NCBI RefSeq assembly: GCF_001578885.1 | Contig: NZ_KQ969495.1 | Span: forward strand, 217,512-281,511 | DNA from: Streptococcus sp. DD12 | GTDB taxonomy: Bacteria; Bacillota; Bacilli; Lactobacillales; Streptococcaceae | Direction: 5' to 3' | Length of the DNA: 64,000 bases | Shown here: in pieces, positions 18,735-28,712 of the stretch | Numbering within the stretch: position 1 is the stretch's first letter | Layout of the letters: each line of letters begins with the position of its first letter | The notes under the pieces: generated by a model | Seen by the model: only the letters and a program-made list of their open reading frames with translations | The model's database searches: none | What the model was told of the DNA's origin: nothing | Made by a program: the position numbers and the translations under genes

Positions 18735-19646
18735 ATGGCTAAATATATTTTAAAACGGGTTGCCCTGCTCTTGGTGACGCTTTGGGTAGTTGTAACCTTG
18801 TCCTTCTTCTTGATGCAAATCATGCCTGGGACACCTTATAATAACCCCAAACTTTCTCCACAGATGATTGCTTTGATGAATAAGCAATACGGCTTAGACC
18901 GTCCTGTCTGGCAACAATATTTAACTTACCTGGGCAATGTCTTGCATGGTGATTTTGGGACCAGTTACCAGTCCATCAACCAACCAGTTTCTCGCTTGAT
19001 TGCCCAACGCCTTGGTGTGTCCGTACAACTCGGTATCCAAGGTTTGGTCATTGGGGTTGTTGCCGGCTTGCTTGTTGGGGCAGTATCTGCTCGCAACAAA
19101 AACAATTGGATTGATAACAGTTTAAGTGTCATTTCCACTCTCGGTATTTCCGTACCATCCTTCATTGTCGCCCTCTTCCTACTGGAATATTTCGGCTTTG
19201 AATGGAACCTCCTGCCTTTGTCAGGTTGGGGAACCTTTGAACAAAGCATTCTTCCTTCTGTAGCGCTAGCAATTCCTGTTTTTGCACAAGTGACGCGATT
19301 CTTTAGGAGCGAAGTCGTCGAGAGTTTGAATTCGGATTATATCCAACTGGCTCGCGCCAAAGGCTTGACCCAACGTCAGGTAACGTCTCGACATGCTTAC
19401 CGCAATTCCCTGATTCCCGTATTGACCTTGATTGGTCCTATGACTGCCAATATCTTGACAGGTTCTGCCTTAATTGAGCAAATCTTCTCTATCCCAGGAA
19501 TTGGGCAACAGTTTGTAACATCCATCCCAAGTAAGGACTACCCTGTCATCATGGGAACAACGATTGTCTACGCAGTTATGCTCATGGTAGCCATCCTGGT
19601 GACTGATATTATCACCAGCTTGGTTGACCCACGTGTGCGTTTGTAG
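18735..19646 (+). CDS. oppB: Oligopeptide ABC transporter permease OppB
   Basis: 303 residues with six predicted membrane segments, beginning MAKYILKRVALLLVTLWVVV. The cytoplasmic coupling motif region DYIQLARAKGLTQRQV is present (EAA-loop equivalent). It starts 9 bp after oppA with its own AAGGAG site. Confidence 0.95.
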   Translation: MAKYILKRVALLLVTLWVVVTLSFFLMQIMPGTPYNNPKLSPQMIALMNKQYGLDRPVWQQYLTYLGNVLHGDFGTSYQSINQPVSRLIAQRLGVSVQLGIQGLVIGVVAGLLVGAVSARNKNNWIDNSLSVISTLGISVPSFIVALFLLEYFGFEWNLLPLSGWGTFEQSILPSVALAIPVFAQVTRFFRSEVVESLNSDYIQLARAKGLTQRQVTSRHAYRNSLIPVLTLIGPMTANILTGSALIEQIFSIPGIGQQFVTSIPSKDYPVIMGTTIVYAVMLMVAILVTDIITSLVDPRVRL

Positions 19647-19654
19647 GAGGTTGT

Positions 19655-20686
19655 ATGGCAACACAAGAAAACACGTTTAAACTGGTGGGCATTGGGTCTA
19701 GCAGTTCACAAGAAAAAATTACCAAGCCAGCCTTGTCTTTCACACAAGATGCTTGGCGTCGGTTAAAGAAAAATAAATTAGCGGTAGTATCGCTCTGGTT
19801 TTTGACAATTTTGATAGCTTTTTCATTGCTTTCTACAGTTTTTGTCACTCAAAAAGATGCCAATGACTTTAATGCCAATGAAGTGACCGTTTATCGGAAT
19901 TTGCCACCAAAAATTTCAGACAGTTTGCCTTTCTGGAATGGTAAGATTCACTATTCAGGAAATAGCAAGGACACAGACCCCTATACCTACCAAGAAGTTC
20001 CAAAGAATAAAAGATTCATCCTGGGTACAGACAGCCTTGGGCGTAGTTTGGCCAAAAGGATTACCGTGGGTGTGCGCATTTCCCTCATGATTGCCATTGT
20101 TGCGACCTTCTTTGACTTGCTTATCGGGGTGGTTTATGGGCTTATCTCAGGTTTTGTTGGTGGGAAAGTGGATTTGGTGATGCAACGCATTATCGAAATC
20201 ATTTCCTCTATCCCTAACTTGGTTATTGTGACCATGTTGGGCCTTTGGCTAGGAAGTGGGATGCTGTCCATTATCATCTCGCTCGCTATCGTAGGTTGGA
20301 CCTCCATGGCCCGTCAGGTACGAAACATGACCTTGTCCTACCGTGAACGGGAGTTTGTTTTAGCCTCTCGCTCTCTGGGTGAGAGCAAGGCTAAAATCGC
20401 CTTGAAGCACGTGCTACCAAATATTTCAGGGGTTATCATTGTTCAAATTATGATGACTGTTCCAAGTGCTATCATGTATGAAGCGGTCTTATCAGCTATT
20501 AACTTGGGGGTAAAACCACCAACAGCCTCTCTCGGGTCACTGATTACAGATGCTCAAGAGAACTTCCAATATTACCCTTATCAAATTATTTTACCGTCAC
20601 TGGCTTTGATCCTCATCTCATTAGCCTTTATCCTTTTAGGAGATGGCTTACGTGATGCGTTCGATCCAAAGTCAGGTGACCGTTAA
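19655..20686 (+). CDS. oppC: Oligopeptide ABC transporter permease OppC
   Basis: 343 residues. A cytoplasmic N-terminal tail of about 45 residues, one membrane segment, then an extracytoplasmic loop and the five-helix core with the coupling loop REREFVLASRSLGESKAKI. The GTDSLGRSLAKRI motif is typical of DppC/OppC proteins. 8 bp after oppB. Confidence 0.95.
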   Translation: MATQENTFKLVGIGSSSSQEKITKPALSFTQDAWRRLKKNKLAVVSLWFLTILIAFSLLSTVFVTQKDANDFNANEVTVYRNLPPKISDSLPFWNGKIHYSGNSKDTDPYTYQEVPKNKRFILGTDSLGRSLAKRITVGVRISLMIAIVATFFDLLIGVVYGLISGFVGGKVDLVMQRIIEIISSIPNLVIVTMLGLWLGSGMLSIIISLAIVGWTSMARQVRNMTLSYREREFVLASRSLGESKAKIALKHVLPNISGVIIVQIMMTVPSAIMYEAVLSAINLGVKPPTASLGSLITDAQENFQYYPYQIILPSLALILISLAFILLGDGLRDAFDPKSGDR

Positions 20687-20698
20687 GGAGGTGTTTGT

Positions 20699-21748
20699 AT
20701 GACACAAGAAACCATTCTTTCGGTAAAAGATCTTCGCGTCAGTTTCGACACCTATGCCGGGAAAGTTCAAGCTGTTCGTGATGTGACTTTTGACTTGAAA
20801 AAAGGGGAAACCTTGGCCATTGTGGGCGAGTCAGGTTCCGGGAAATCTGTGACAACCAAGACGCTCATGGGCTTATCAGCTAGCAATGCGACTGTCTCAG
20901 GTGACGTTCAATTTAAAGGGCGTCAACTGGTTGACCTAACGGAGTCGGACTGGGTGTCTATTCGTGGGAAAGAAATTGCGATGATTTTCCAAGATCCTAT
21001 GACCAGTCTCGATCCAACCATGAAAATTGGGGACCAAATTGCAGAAGCCATTCGGATTCACGAAGATATTTCTAAAGAAGCAGCAAAAAAACGCGCTCTC
21101 TCATTGATGGAAAGCGTTGGGATTCCTGACGCCAGCGATCATATCAATGATTACCCACACCAGTGGTCTGGGGGGATGCGTCAGCGGGCTGTCATCGCCA
21201 TTGCCTTAGCCGCCAAACCTGAAATCCTAATCGCAGATGAACCCACAACGGCTCTAGATGTGACCATCCAAGCTCAAATCTTAGATTTGATGAAAGCTAT
21301 TCAAAAAGAAGAAGAAGCTTCTATCATCTTTATCACACATGACCTAGGTGTTGTTGCAGGTATGGCTGACCGGGTAGCAGTCATGTACGCAGGCAAGGTG
21401 GTTGAATACGGAACGGTTGACGAGGTCTTTTATAATCCTCAACACCCTTATACATGGGGCTTGTTGACCTCTATGCCGACGACTGATACTGCAGCCGGTA
21501 GCTTGCAGTCTATTCCAGGGACGCCACCTGATTTGTTGCATCCACCAAAAGGCGATGCCTTTGCTTCACGAAATGCCTACGCCTTGGATATCGACCATCA
21601 GGAAGAACCGCCATTTTTCAAGGTTTCAGACACGCATTATGCAGCGACGTGGTTATTAGATGAGCGTGCGCCTCAGGTAACACCACCAGAAGCCATTAGC
21701 AGACGTTGGGCCAAATGGCAGGAACTAAATGGAGGAAAAGATGACTGA
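20699..21748 (+). CDS. oppD: Oligopeptide ABC transporter ATPase OppD
   Basis: 349 residues. Walker A GESGSGKS, Q-loop MIFQDPMTSLDP, signature SGGMRQR, Walker B LIADEPTTALDV and the switch histidine in FITHDLG are present. The C-terminal oligopeptide-transporter extension (PGTPPDLLHPPKGDAF) lacks the cysteines that hold an iron-sulfur cluster in some homologues. It overlaps oppF by 8 bp. Confidence 0.96.
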   Translation: MTQETILSVKDLRVSFDTYAGKVQAVRDVTFDLKKGETLAIVGESGSGKSVTTKTLMGLSASNATVSGDVQFKGRQLVDLTESDWVSIRGKEIAMIFQDPMTSLDPTMKIGDQIAEAIRIHEDISKEAAKKRALSLMESVGIPDASDHINDYPHQWSGGMRQRAVIAIALAAKPEILIADEPTTALDVTIQAQILDLMKAIQKEEEASIIFITHDLGVVAGMADRVAVMYAGKVVEYGTVDEVFYNPQHPYTWGLLTSMPTTDTAAGSLQSIPGTPPDLLHPPKGDAFASRNAYALDIDHQEEPPFFKVSDTHYAATWLLDERAPQVTPPEAISRRWAKWQELNGGKDD

Positions 21749-22673
21749 ACAAGCAAAAAAACTCGTTGAACTTTCGAATGTTTCCTTGACTTTTAACCCT
21801 GGACGTCCTAATGAAGTTAAGGCCATCGATCAGGTGAGCTTTGACATTTATGAGGGAGAGGTTTTTGGCCTGGTTGGGGAATCTGGCTCTGGTAAGACGA
21901 CTGTGGGTCGCTCCATTTTACGTTTGCATGACATTCAATCGGGTGATATTCGTTTTGATGGCCAGTCGGTGACCCCTTTATCGGGTAAGGACCTGCATGA
22001 TTTTCGAAAAAATGCCCAAATGATTTTTCAAGACCCACAAGCTAGTCTTAATGGACGCATGAAAATCCGTGATATCGTGGCGGAAGGACTGGATATCCAT
22101 CATTTGGTATCTTCAAAAGCAGAACGTGATGCGCGTGTGGAGGAGTTATTAGAACTCGTCGGGCTTAACAAGGACCACATGACCCGTTATCCGCATGAAT
22201 TTTCGGGTGGACAAAGGCAGCGGATTGGTATTGCCCGTGCTTTGGCTGTAAAACCAAAATTTATCATTGCGGACGAACCGATTTCAGCCTTGGACGTGTC
22301 TATTCAGGCACAGGTGGTTAATCTCATGCAAAAATTGCAAAAAGAGCGGGGGCTAACCTACCTGTTCATTGCCCATGACTTGTCTATGGTCAAATATATT
22401 TCTGACCGTATCGGTGTTATGCACCATGGGAAAATGTTGGAAATCGGCCCTGCTGATGAGGTTTACCACAATCCTTTGCACCCTTACACAAAAAGTTTGC
22501 TGTCAGCTATTCCTGAACCAGACCCAATTTCAGAACGCAATCGTGTCCACACGCCTTATGATGCCAGCTTAGAAACAGATGGCCAGGCCCGAGAAATGCG
22601 GGAAATAACCCCAGGGCACTTTGTTTTGGCAACAGAAGCAGAAGCAAAATCCTATCAAGCACAGAGCAACTAA
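21741..22673 (+). CDS. oppF: Oligopeptide ABC transporter ATPase OppF
   Basis: 310 residues. Walker A GESGSGKTT, signature SGGQRQRIGIARAL, Walker B IIADEPISALDVS and switch histidine in FIAHDLS. The start is the ATG at 21741 with GGAGG ending 6 nt before it, inside the end of oppD. Last gene of the operon, followed by a terminator. Confidence 0.96.
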   Translation: MTEQAKKLVELSNVSLTFNPGRPNEVKAIDQVSFDIYEGEVFGLVGESGSGKTTVGRSILRLHDIQSGDIRFDGQSVTPLSGKDLHDFRKNAQMIFQDPQASLNGRMKIRDIVAEGLDIHHLVSSKAERDARVEELLELVGLNKDHMTRYPHEFSGGQRQRIGIARALAVKPKFIIADEPISALDVSIQAQVVNLMQKLQKERGLTYLFIAHDLSMVKYISDRIGVMHHGKMLEIGPADEVYHNPLHPYTKSLLSAIPEPDPISERNRVHTPYDASLETDGQAREMREITPGHFVLATEAEAKSYQAQSN

Positions 22674-22687
22674 AAGAAGATGGCCTA

Positions 22688-22717
22688 AAATCCACAAGAA
22701 AAATGTGGATTTTTTTA
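22688..22717 (+). terminator. Terminator of the opp operon
   Basis: AAATCCACA and TGTGGATTT form a perfect stem followed by a long T tract. Confidence 0.92.
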
Positions 22718-22726
22718 TTTTTTTGC

Positions 22727-22755
22727 TTGACGATTCTTTAAACACTTGATATACT
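22727..22755 (+). promoter_or_regulatory. Promoter of rplJ-rplL
   Basis: TTGACG (22727-22732), 17 bp, TATACT (22750-22755). Confidence 0.85.
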
Positions 22756-22769
22756 AGACAAGGTTTTGA

Positions 22770-22910
22770 ATAAAACTGACCTAAGACAGTAGGGGAACGC
22801 TTGTTCATAAGATTCCTACCGAGGCACAAAACGTTTATGATCTAATAACGTATTGTACTTTCGTGTCTGGGTTTGGATACGATTTTTTTCGTTCCAGCCA
22901 AAATTTTAAC
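22770..22910 (+). promoter_or_regulatory. L10 leader of rplJ-rplL
   Basis: The untranslated leader contains the family pattern ACCTAAGACAGTAGG ... CCTACCGAGGC and further paired segments ending just before the rplJ ribosome site. In Firmicutes this RNA binds the L10(L12)4 complex and lowers expression of its own operon. Confidence 0.85.
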
Positions 22911-22923
22911 GGAGGTAAAACAA

Positions 22924-23428
22924 ATGAGTGAAGCAACAATTGCTAAAAAAAGCAGAATTGGTTGATGCAGTTGCTGAGAAAATGAAATCAGCAGTCAGCT
23001 TGGTTGTTGTAGATTCACGTGGTTTGACGGTAGAACAAGATACTGTTTTGCGTCGCAACCTGCGTGAAGCTGGTGTCGAACTTAAAGTCATTAAAAACTC
23101 AATCTTGAAACGTGCAGCACAAAAAGCTGGACTTGAAGGTTTGGAAGACTTGTTCGTAGGACCATCTGCAGTAGCATTTTCAACTGAAGACGTCGTAGCT
23201 CCTGCTAAGATCGTTTTCGATTTTGCTAAAGAAGCTGAAGCTCTTGAAATCAAAGGTGGCGCAATTGAAGGTGCTGTTTCTTCTAAAGAAGAAATCACAG
23301 CTCTTGCTACATTGCCAAACCGCGAAGGATTGCTCTCTATGCTCCTTTCTGTACTTCAAGCGCCAGTTCGCGACTTCGCCTATGCAGTTAAAGCTGTGGC
23401 AGAAGCTAAAGAAGACGACGCTGCCTAA
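22924..23428 (+). CDS. rplJ: Ribosomal protein L10, reading frame broken near the start
   Basis: L10 forms the base of the ribosomal stalk and carries the L7/L12 dimers. From [10 protein letters not shown] to the C-terminus the frame is intact and typical. The expected ATG at 22924 (MSEATIAKK) has GGAGG 8 nt upstream but is out of frame, because the lysine-coding run at 22945-22951 has seven A where six would restore [14 protein letters not shown]. The in-frame alternative is a GTG at 22928 ([13 protein letters not shown]), 12 nt from the ribosome site. As L10 is essential, either a sequence error or use of that GTG is needed. Confidence 0.9.
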
Positions 23429-23489
23429 GCAGGTCGCCTGACGCCCTAAGGGCACAACACAAGATAAAAATTATTTGGAGGAAACAACA

Positions 23490-23855
23490 ATGGCATTGAA
23501 CATTGAAAACATTATTGCTGAAATTAAAGAAGCTTCAATCCTTGAATTGAACGACCTTGTAAAAGCTATCGAAGAAGAATTTGGTGTAACTGCAGCTGCT
23601 CCTGTAGCTGCTGTAGCTGCTGGTGCTGACGCTGGTGCTGCTAAAGATTCATTCGACGTTGAATTGACATCTGCTGGTGACAAGAAAGTCGGCGTTATCA
23701 AAGTCGTACGCGAAATCACAGGTGAAGGCCTTAAAGAAGCTAAAGCTATCGTTGATGGTGCACCATCAATCATCAAAGAAGGTGCTTCTGCTGATGAAGC
23801 TGAAGAGCTTAAAGCTAAATTGGAAGAAGCTGGAGCTTCTGTAACTTTGAAATAA
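23490..23855 (+). CDS. rplL: Ribosomal protein L7/L12
   Basis: 121 residues. N-terminal dimerisation domain ([20 protein letters not shown]), an Ala/Pro/Val-rich hinge at residues 35-53 and the C-terminal factor-binding domain ([21 protein letters not shown]). It recruits elongation factors to the ribosome. The ATG at 23490 follows TGGAGG. Second gene of the L10 operon. Confidence 0.98.
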   Translation: MALNIENIIAEIKEASILELNDLVKAIEEEFGVTAAAPVAAVAAGADAGAAKDSFDVELTSAGDKKVGVIKVVREITGEGLKEAKAIVDGAPSIIKEGASADEAEELKAKLEEAGASVTLK

Positions 23856-23870
23856 TCAAAGTCAAATAAA

Positions 23871-23897
23871 AAATCCGTTCGAAAGAGCGGATTTTTT
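23871..23897 (+). terminator. Terminator of rplJ-rplL
   Basis: AAATCCGTTC-GAAA-GAGCGGATTT with a seven-T tail. Confidence 0.93.
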
Positions 23898-23955
23898 TCG
23901 TGAAAAAAAAATTTGTATCTTGGGCGGTTTTAGCCTTTGTGATATAATGTAGCTT

Positions 23956-24846
23956 ATGAAAAGCGGAATTATTAATGTCAAAAAAGAGGCCGGCATGACT
24001 TCACACGATGTGGTGTTTAAGTTGCGCCGTATCCTGCATGAGAAAAAGATTGGACATGGTGGTACCTTGGACCCCGATGTTGTCGGTGTCTTGCCCATAG
24101 CTGTCGGCAAAGCGACACGGATATTAGAGTACATGACTGCTAGTGGTAAGGTCTATGAAGGAAGGATCACATTAGGCTTTTCCACAACGACAGAAGACAG
24201 TAGTGGGGACCGACTCGCTGAAAAAGCGGTTTCTCATCAATTGACAGAGGCTATTGTGGATGCTGCGATGGAGCAGTTTATCGGTGACATAAGACAAGTC
24301 CCGCCCATGTATTCAGCTGTAAAAGTTAAGGGGAAACGCTTGTATGAGTATGCTCGTGAAGGGCTCAGTGTTCAACGTCCTGAGCGTCAGGTCACTATTT
24401 CTGAATTTGAACGCACGGGTCCCCTTGTCTTTGATGGAGACTGTGCCAGCTTTCCCTTTCGGGTAGCTTGTAGCAAGGGGACATACGTTCGGACTTTAGC
24501 GGTTGACCTAGGCCAAGCCTTGGGTTACCCCAGCCATATGTCTTTTCTCAAGCGGACCTACGCAGGTGGTTTTCATCTGGAAAACAGTTGGACGCTTGAA
24601 GCCATTGCAGAGGCAGTAGCCCATGAAGACTGGCGTTTTTTAGAACCGATTGAGATTGGTCTAAAAGAGTTGCCTTATCAAGCAGTCAGTCAAGATGACT
24701 GTCAGGAATTACGCTTTGGACGTTTTATCACTTTAGAACGTCAAGAACCCTTACTTTTAGCCAAGTATAATGGCAAGGCCATTGCTATTTTGGAAAAGCG
24801 TGGGGAACAATATAAGCCAAAGAAAGTATTAGTAGATGAAAATTAA
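23956..24846 (+). CDS. truB: tRNA pseudouridine-55 synthase
   Basis: Makes pseudouridine 55 in the T-loop of tRNAs. 296 residues. The catalytic aspartate is in [34 protein letters not shown] and [12 protein letters not shown] are further family motifs. It overlaps ribF by 11 bp, a common pairing in Firmicutes. Confidence 0.96.
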   Translation: MKSGIINVKKEAGMTSHDVVFKLRRILHEKKIGHGGTLDPDVVGVLPIAVGKATRILEYMTASGKVYEGRITLGFSTTTEDSSGDRLAEKAVSHQLTEAIVDAAMEQFIGDIRQVPPMYSAVKVKGKRLYEYAREGLSVQRPERQVTISEFERTGPLVFDGDCASFPFRVACSKGTYVRTLAVDLGQALGYPSHMSFLKRTYAGGFHLENSWTLEAIAEAVAHEDWRFLEPIEIGLKELPYQAVSQDDCQELRFGRFITLERQEPLLLAKYNGKAIAILEKRGEQYKPKKVLVDEN

Positions 24847-25756
24847 GCAGATTAGCAGTGCGCAAGATATGTCAAAGTCGCCTGATAGTGTTCTTGTTTT
24901 AGGGTATTTTGATGGGTTGCATCGTGGCCACCAGGCACTGATTGACCAAGCGCGACGTCTAGCTGAAAAAGAAGCTCTGGAAGTGGTGCTCTTGACCTTC
25001 CCTGAAAGCCCACGTTTGATGTTTGAAAAATACCAAGAGGACATGCTCTTACACCTCCTCTCTTTCTCTGAGATGGCCAAGCGTTTAGATGAGATGGGCG
25101 TGACAAAGCTTTATCTAAAGCCCTTTACAGCCTCCTTTTCGCAATTAACGGCCCAAGAATTTGTGGCTTCCTATATCCAGGCCCTTTCGCCTAAGTATGT
25201 GCTAGCTGGTTTTGACTACCGTATGGGGCGTGACAAGCAGTTGCTGTCCGAAGTGACCAATCTTTCTCCGGCCAAGCCCATTATTGTAGAAAAAATCAGT
25301 GATGAGGTTGGAAAGATTTCCTCGACCCGTATTCGCCAGGCGCTAAAAGATGGTGACGTGACTCTGGCTAATCATTTATTAGGTTATGAGTTTCCGACAA
25401 CTGGTTTGGTGGTTCATGGAGATGCCAGAGGGCGGACCATTGGTTACCCAACGGCTAACATTGCTCTTACGGAAAGAACTCACTTGCCAGCAGATGGGGT
25501 CTATGTGACAGATGTGCTCATTGCAGGCAAACGCTATCGAGCCATGACAAGCCTAGGAAAGAATACGACCTTTGGGGGCACTCAACTACGATTAGAAGCA
25601 AATATTTTTGATTTTGATGGCGACCTCTATGGTGAAGAACTGACGATTCTTTGGTTGGACAAAATTCGGGATATGGTTACTTTTGACGGTGTGGATGCCT
25701 TGATTGCCCAATTAGAAAACGACAAAGCCATCGCCTTGGCTTACGAAAAAGAATAG
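24836..25756 (+). CDS. ribF: Bifunctional riboflavin kinase / FAD synthetase
   Basis: Makes FMN and FAD from riboflavin. 306 residues. The N-terminal adenylyltransferase has [12 protein letters not shown] and [10 protein letters not shown]; the C-terminal flavokinase has [11 protein letters not shown]. Its start lies within the end of truB, so translation is coupled. Confidence 0.95.
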   Translation: MKIKQISSAQDMSKSPDSVLVLGYFDGLHRGHQALIDQARRLAEKEALEVVLLTFPESPRLMFEKYQEDMLLHLLSFSEMAKRLDEMGVTKLYLKPFTASFSQLTAQEFVASYIQALSPKYVLAGFDYRMGRDKQLLSEVTNLSPAKPIIVEKISDEVGKISSTRIRQALKDGDVTLANHLLGYEFPTTGLVVHGDARGRTIGYPTANIALTERTHLPADGVYVTDVLIAGKRYRAMTSLGKNTTFGGTQLRLEANIFDFDGDLYGEELTILWLDKIRDMVTFDGVDALIAQLENDKAIALAYEKE

Positions 25757-25773
25757 TCAAGTGCCATGAAAAC

Positions 25774-25791
25774 TGTTACAATAGTAACGAT
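25774..25791 (+). promoter_or_regulatory. Extended -10 dyad before the Spx-family gene
   Basis: TGTTACAAT (25774-25782) is an extended -10 and is part of a dyad GTTAC-AATA-GTAAC. The 17 bp GTTACAATAGTAACGAT matches 16 of 17 bases at 2520-2536. It lies 16 bp before the gene start. Confidence 0.5.
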
Positions 25792-25806
25792 AGAAAAGAG
25801 GAATAT

Positions 25807-26217
25807 ATGGTTACGTTATATTTATCCCCATCTTGTACCAGTTGTCGTAAAGCCCGTGCTTGGTTGACGAGTCATAAGGTCCCCTTTCAAGAACATAATA
25901 TTATGACCAGCCCATTGAGCGAAGAAGAAATCCTCAAAATTCTAGCTTACACAGAAAATGGGACAGAGGATATTATTTCAACGCGTTCCAAGGTGTTTCA
26001 AAAACTTGACCTTGATTTGGACGATTTAAGTCTTAAGGAACTGGTAGCTTTGATAGCTGAAAAGCCAGCCCTTTTGCGTCGTCCAATTCTCATGGATGAT
26101 AAGCGGATGCAGATTGGTTTTAACGAGGACGAAATCCGAACCTTCTTATCCCGTGATTACCGCAGGCATGAGCTCAAAGAAGCTACCCTGAGATCAGAGG
26201 CAAAAGGGGAAGGTTGA
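25807..26217 (+). CDS. Spx/ArsC-family regulator
   Basis: 136 residues. The redox switch C-T-S-C is at residues 9-12 (SPSCTSCRKAR), and the ArsC-like fold is visible with RRPILMDDKRMQIGFNEDEIR near residue 95. Spx proteins bind RNA polymerase and redirect it under oxidative stress. Streptococci usually carry two paralogues; which one this is cannot be told here. First of three tightly packed genes. Confidence 0.85.
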   Translation: MVTLYLSPSCTSCRKARAWLTSHKVPFQEHNIMTSPLSEEEILKILAYTENGTEDIISTRSKVFQKLDLDLDDLSLKELVALIAEKPALLRRPILMDDKRMQIGFNEDEIRTFLSRDYRRHELKEATLRSEAKGEG

Positions 26218-26218
26218 G

Positions 26219-26497
26219 ATGACAAAGAGTTATTCCTATCCCTTGGATTATTCTTGGACAGCAGACGAAATGACCACCGTTATCCAATTTTTTAATGCGG
26301 TTGAAAAAGCTTATGAAAGTCAGGTGGCTGTAGCTGATCTTCTTGCCTGCTACCGGGCCTTTAAAATCATTGTTCCTGGAAAGGCACAGGAGAAACAGTT
26401 GGATAGGGAATTTGAAAAAATCAGTGGTTACTCAACCTATCGTGCTGTGACGGCTGCCAAGGAAAAGCAGAAAGGTGGGCTATCGCTTGGACGCTAA
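26219..26497 (+). CDS. UPF0223 family protein
   Basis: 92 residues matching the conserved YktA/UPF0223 family of Firmicutes: a tryptophan after the SYPLD start, then YRAFKIIVPGKAQEKQLDREFE. Function unknown. The ATG is 1 bp after the stop of the Spx-like gene, and the 3' end overlaps the IMPase gene by 23 bp; this gene order is common in streptococci. Confidence 0.85.
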   Translation: MTKSYSYPLDYSWTADEMTTVIQFFNAVEKAYESQVAVADLLACYRAFKIIVPGKAQEKQLDREFEKISGYSTYRAVTAAKEKQKGGLSLGR

Positions 26498-27254
26498 ATT
26501 TACCTTTGCCCAAGAACTTGTCCGTCAAGCTGGGCAGTTAGTCAGAGAGCTGATGACAAGCCCTTATGCCATTACCGCCAAATCGCGTTTTGATGACTTG
26601 GTGACTAGTGTTGATAAAGAAGTGCAAAATTTTATGGTCTCTCGCATCTTGGAACGGTATCCAGAGGATGCTATTTTGGCCGAAGAAAATAATGTGAGAC
26701 ATGACGTTCACCAGGGCAAAGTCTGGGTAATTGATCCCATTGATGGAACGGTGAATTTTATTGTTCAAGGGGAACACTTCACCATTTTATTGGCTTATTT
26801 TGAAGAGGGCCTTGGACAATTTGGCCTGATTTATGACGTTATGGCTGATAGTCTGATGCTGGGGGGGCCACATTTTCCGGTAACTTATCAAGGAACAGAA
26901 GTGCCTCTTTATCAGGAGAAGCCTCTACACGAAAGCTTGTTGGGCGTTAACGGTGCCATGTTTGCCTCAAATGTCCGTGGGCTAAGAGACTTGGCTGAAC
27001 AGACCTTAGGCGTCCGGATTTACGGGGGGTCAGGCCTCAGCATGAGCATGGTTTTGCGGGGGGAGTTGTTGGGATACTTTTCTCATCTTTACCCTTGGGA
27101 CTATGCCGCGGGAGCTATCATCGGTCAGGCCTTGGGCTATCAATTAGTGACGCTAACTGGCGAGGCACCTGATTGGAAGAGTCGGCAAATGGTTATGCTG
27201 ATTCCACAAGCTAAAAGGGATGAAATCCTATCTTTTTTAAAAAGCAAGGATTAA
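26475..27254 (+). CDS. Inositol monophosphatase family protein
   Basis: 259 residues. The metal-binding motifs AEENN, VWVIDPIDGTVNF and YPWDYAAGAII mark the IMPase/CysQ superfamily. The substrate in streptococci is uncertain. The start is probably the GTG at 26475 inside the UPF0223 gene, with AAAGG just before it; a TTG at 26487 is an alternative. Confidence 0.85.
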   Translation: MGYRLDAKFTFAQELVRQAGQLVRELMTSPYAITAKSRFDDLVTSVDKEVQNFMVSRILERYPEDAILAEENNVRHDVHQGKVWVIDPIDGTVNFIVQGEHFTILLAYFEEGLGQFGLIYDVMADSLMLGGPHFPVTYQGTEVPLYQEKPLHESLLGVNGAMFASNVRGLRDLAEQTLGVRIYGGSGLSMSMVLRGELLGYFSHLYPWDYAAGAIIGQALGYQLVTLTGEAPDWKSRQMVMLIPQAKRDEILSFLKSKD

Positions 27255-27293
27255 ACATTGTCAGCGAGGTCTCTGATATAGTATAATAGAGTC

Positions 27294-28615
27294 ATGAAAT
27301 TACCAGAGGCTTTTCAAGACAAATACAAGCAGCTATTGGAAGATGATGCCCAAGCCTTTTTGGCTTCTTTTGAGGCAAGTCCAGTGGCTGCTTTTCGTGT
27401 GAATCCTTTAAAAAAAGAGCAACAGACATTTGAAAACCCGATACCTAATACGCCATGGGGTTTTTATGGCAAAGTTTCAGGCAAGTCTATTGCACACGCT
27501 ACTGGTCTGGTCTACTCGCAGGAACCAGCTGCACAATGGGTGGCTCAAGTGGCGGCCCCCAAACCGGGGATGAAAGTCTTAGACCTGGCAGCGGCTCCAG
27601 GGGGCAAGTCCACACATTTGGCTTCCTATCTTCATAATGAAGGCCTTTTAGTCAGCAATGAGATTTCTAAAAAGCGAAGCAAAATTTTGGTAGAAAACAT
27701 GGAACGGTTTGGTGCGCGCAATGTGGTGGTCACAAACGAATCTGCCACCAAGTTAGCCAAAGTTTTCCCCCAATTTTTCGATATGATTGTTCTGGATGCG
27801 CCCTGTTCGGGTGAGGGAATGTTTCGTAAAGATCCAGAGGCTATCCAGTATTGGCATCCTGATTACCCCAGCCAATGCGGTCAGTTACAAAAGGAAATTT
27901 TGCAAGATGCGCTGAAAATGCTCAAGCCTGGTGGGCAGTTGGTTTATTCGACTTGTACCTGGGCTCCTGAAGAAAATGAAGCCATTGTGGCTTGGCTGTT
28001 GGCGCACTATCCGCAACTCAGCTTGGAACCGATTGAGGCCTATAATGGCATGCAGGATGGTCTAGGTTATCCGCAGACCAAGCGGATGTATCCCCATCAT
28101 TTTAAGGGGGAAGGGCAATTCGTCGCGAAGTTTCGTGACCAGTCACAAGCCTTGCCTCCCAAAAAGAAAAAACTAAAAGGCATCAGGCTGCAAATTCACG
28201 CCCCAGTTCAGAACAAGTCAAGCTCTGGCAGGCCTTTAGCCAGGCACATTTGCAGGTGGAACTAGCAGGTCGCTTAGAGGTTTTTGGCGATGCCTTGTAT
28301 CTGGTCCCAGAGGCATTTCCACAGACTCATGGGATAAGAATTGCCAGAAACGGCCTGCATTTAGGAACCTATAAAAAGAAGCGATTTGAACCGAGTTTTG
28401 CCTTGGGCATGGCTTTGACCACGGATGAAGTGAGTCAAACCGTAAGCCTGTCTGAGGAGAACTTCAAGGCCTATGTCGCTGGCCATCCCATATCGGGATT
28501 GCAACTGCCGAATGGCTGGTATCTGGTAACGGCTTTGGGAAATGGTTTAGGCTTTGCGAAAATTGCCAATGGAACCTTGAAAAATTACTACCCTAAGGGC
28601 TTAAGATACACTTAA
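27294..28615 (+). pseudogene. rsmF: 16S rRNA m5C methyltransferase RsmF, split by a one-base frameshift
   Basis: The first frame (27294-28265) has the Rossmann methyltransferase of the NOL1/NOP2/sun family: LDLAAAPGGKSTHL for SAM binding, DAPCSGEG with one catalytic cysteine and YSTCTWAPEENE with the other. The second frame, open from about 28160 to 28615, has the C-terminal RNA-binding part (SSEQVKLWQAFSQAHLQVEL...). The frames meet at AAAAAGAAAAAACT (28161-28174); one more A would give PPKKKKTKRHQ and join them. It is scored as broken, but a sequencing error in the A run is a simple alternative. Confidence 0.85.
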
Positions 28616-28616
28616 A

Positions 28617-28649
28617 AGTCTTTTCAAAAGACTGGAACTATGATATAGT
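28617..28649 (+). promoter_or_regulatory. Promoter and palindrome before pstS
   Basis: AGTCTTTT-C-AAAAGACT (28617-28633) is a perfect 17-bp palindrome overlapping the place of the -35; an extended -10 TGATATAGT follows (hexamer 28644-28649). It may be the operator of a phosphate regulator, or a weak terminator of rsmF. Confidence 0.45.
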
Positions 28650-28712
28650 TGAAAAGGTCCCTAGGGCTTAATTTGGGTGGGTAAAGTCCCATTATCATTT
28701 AGAGGAAATACT

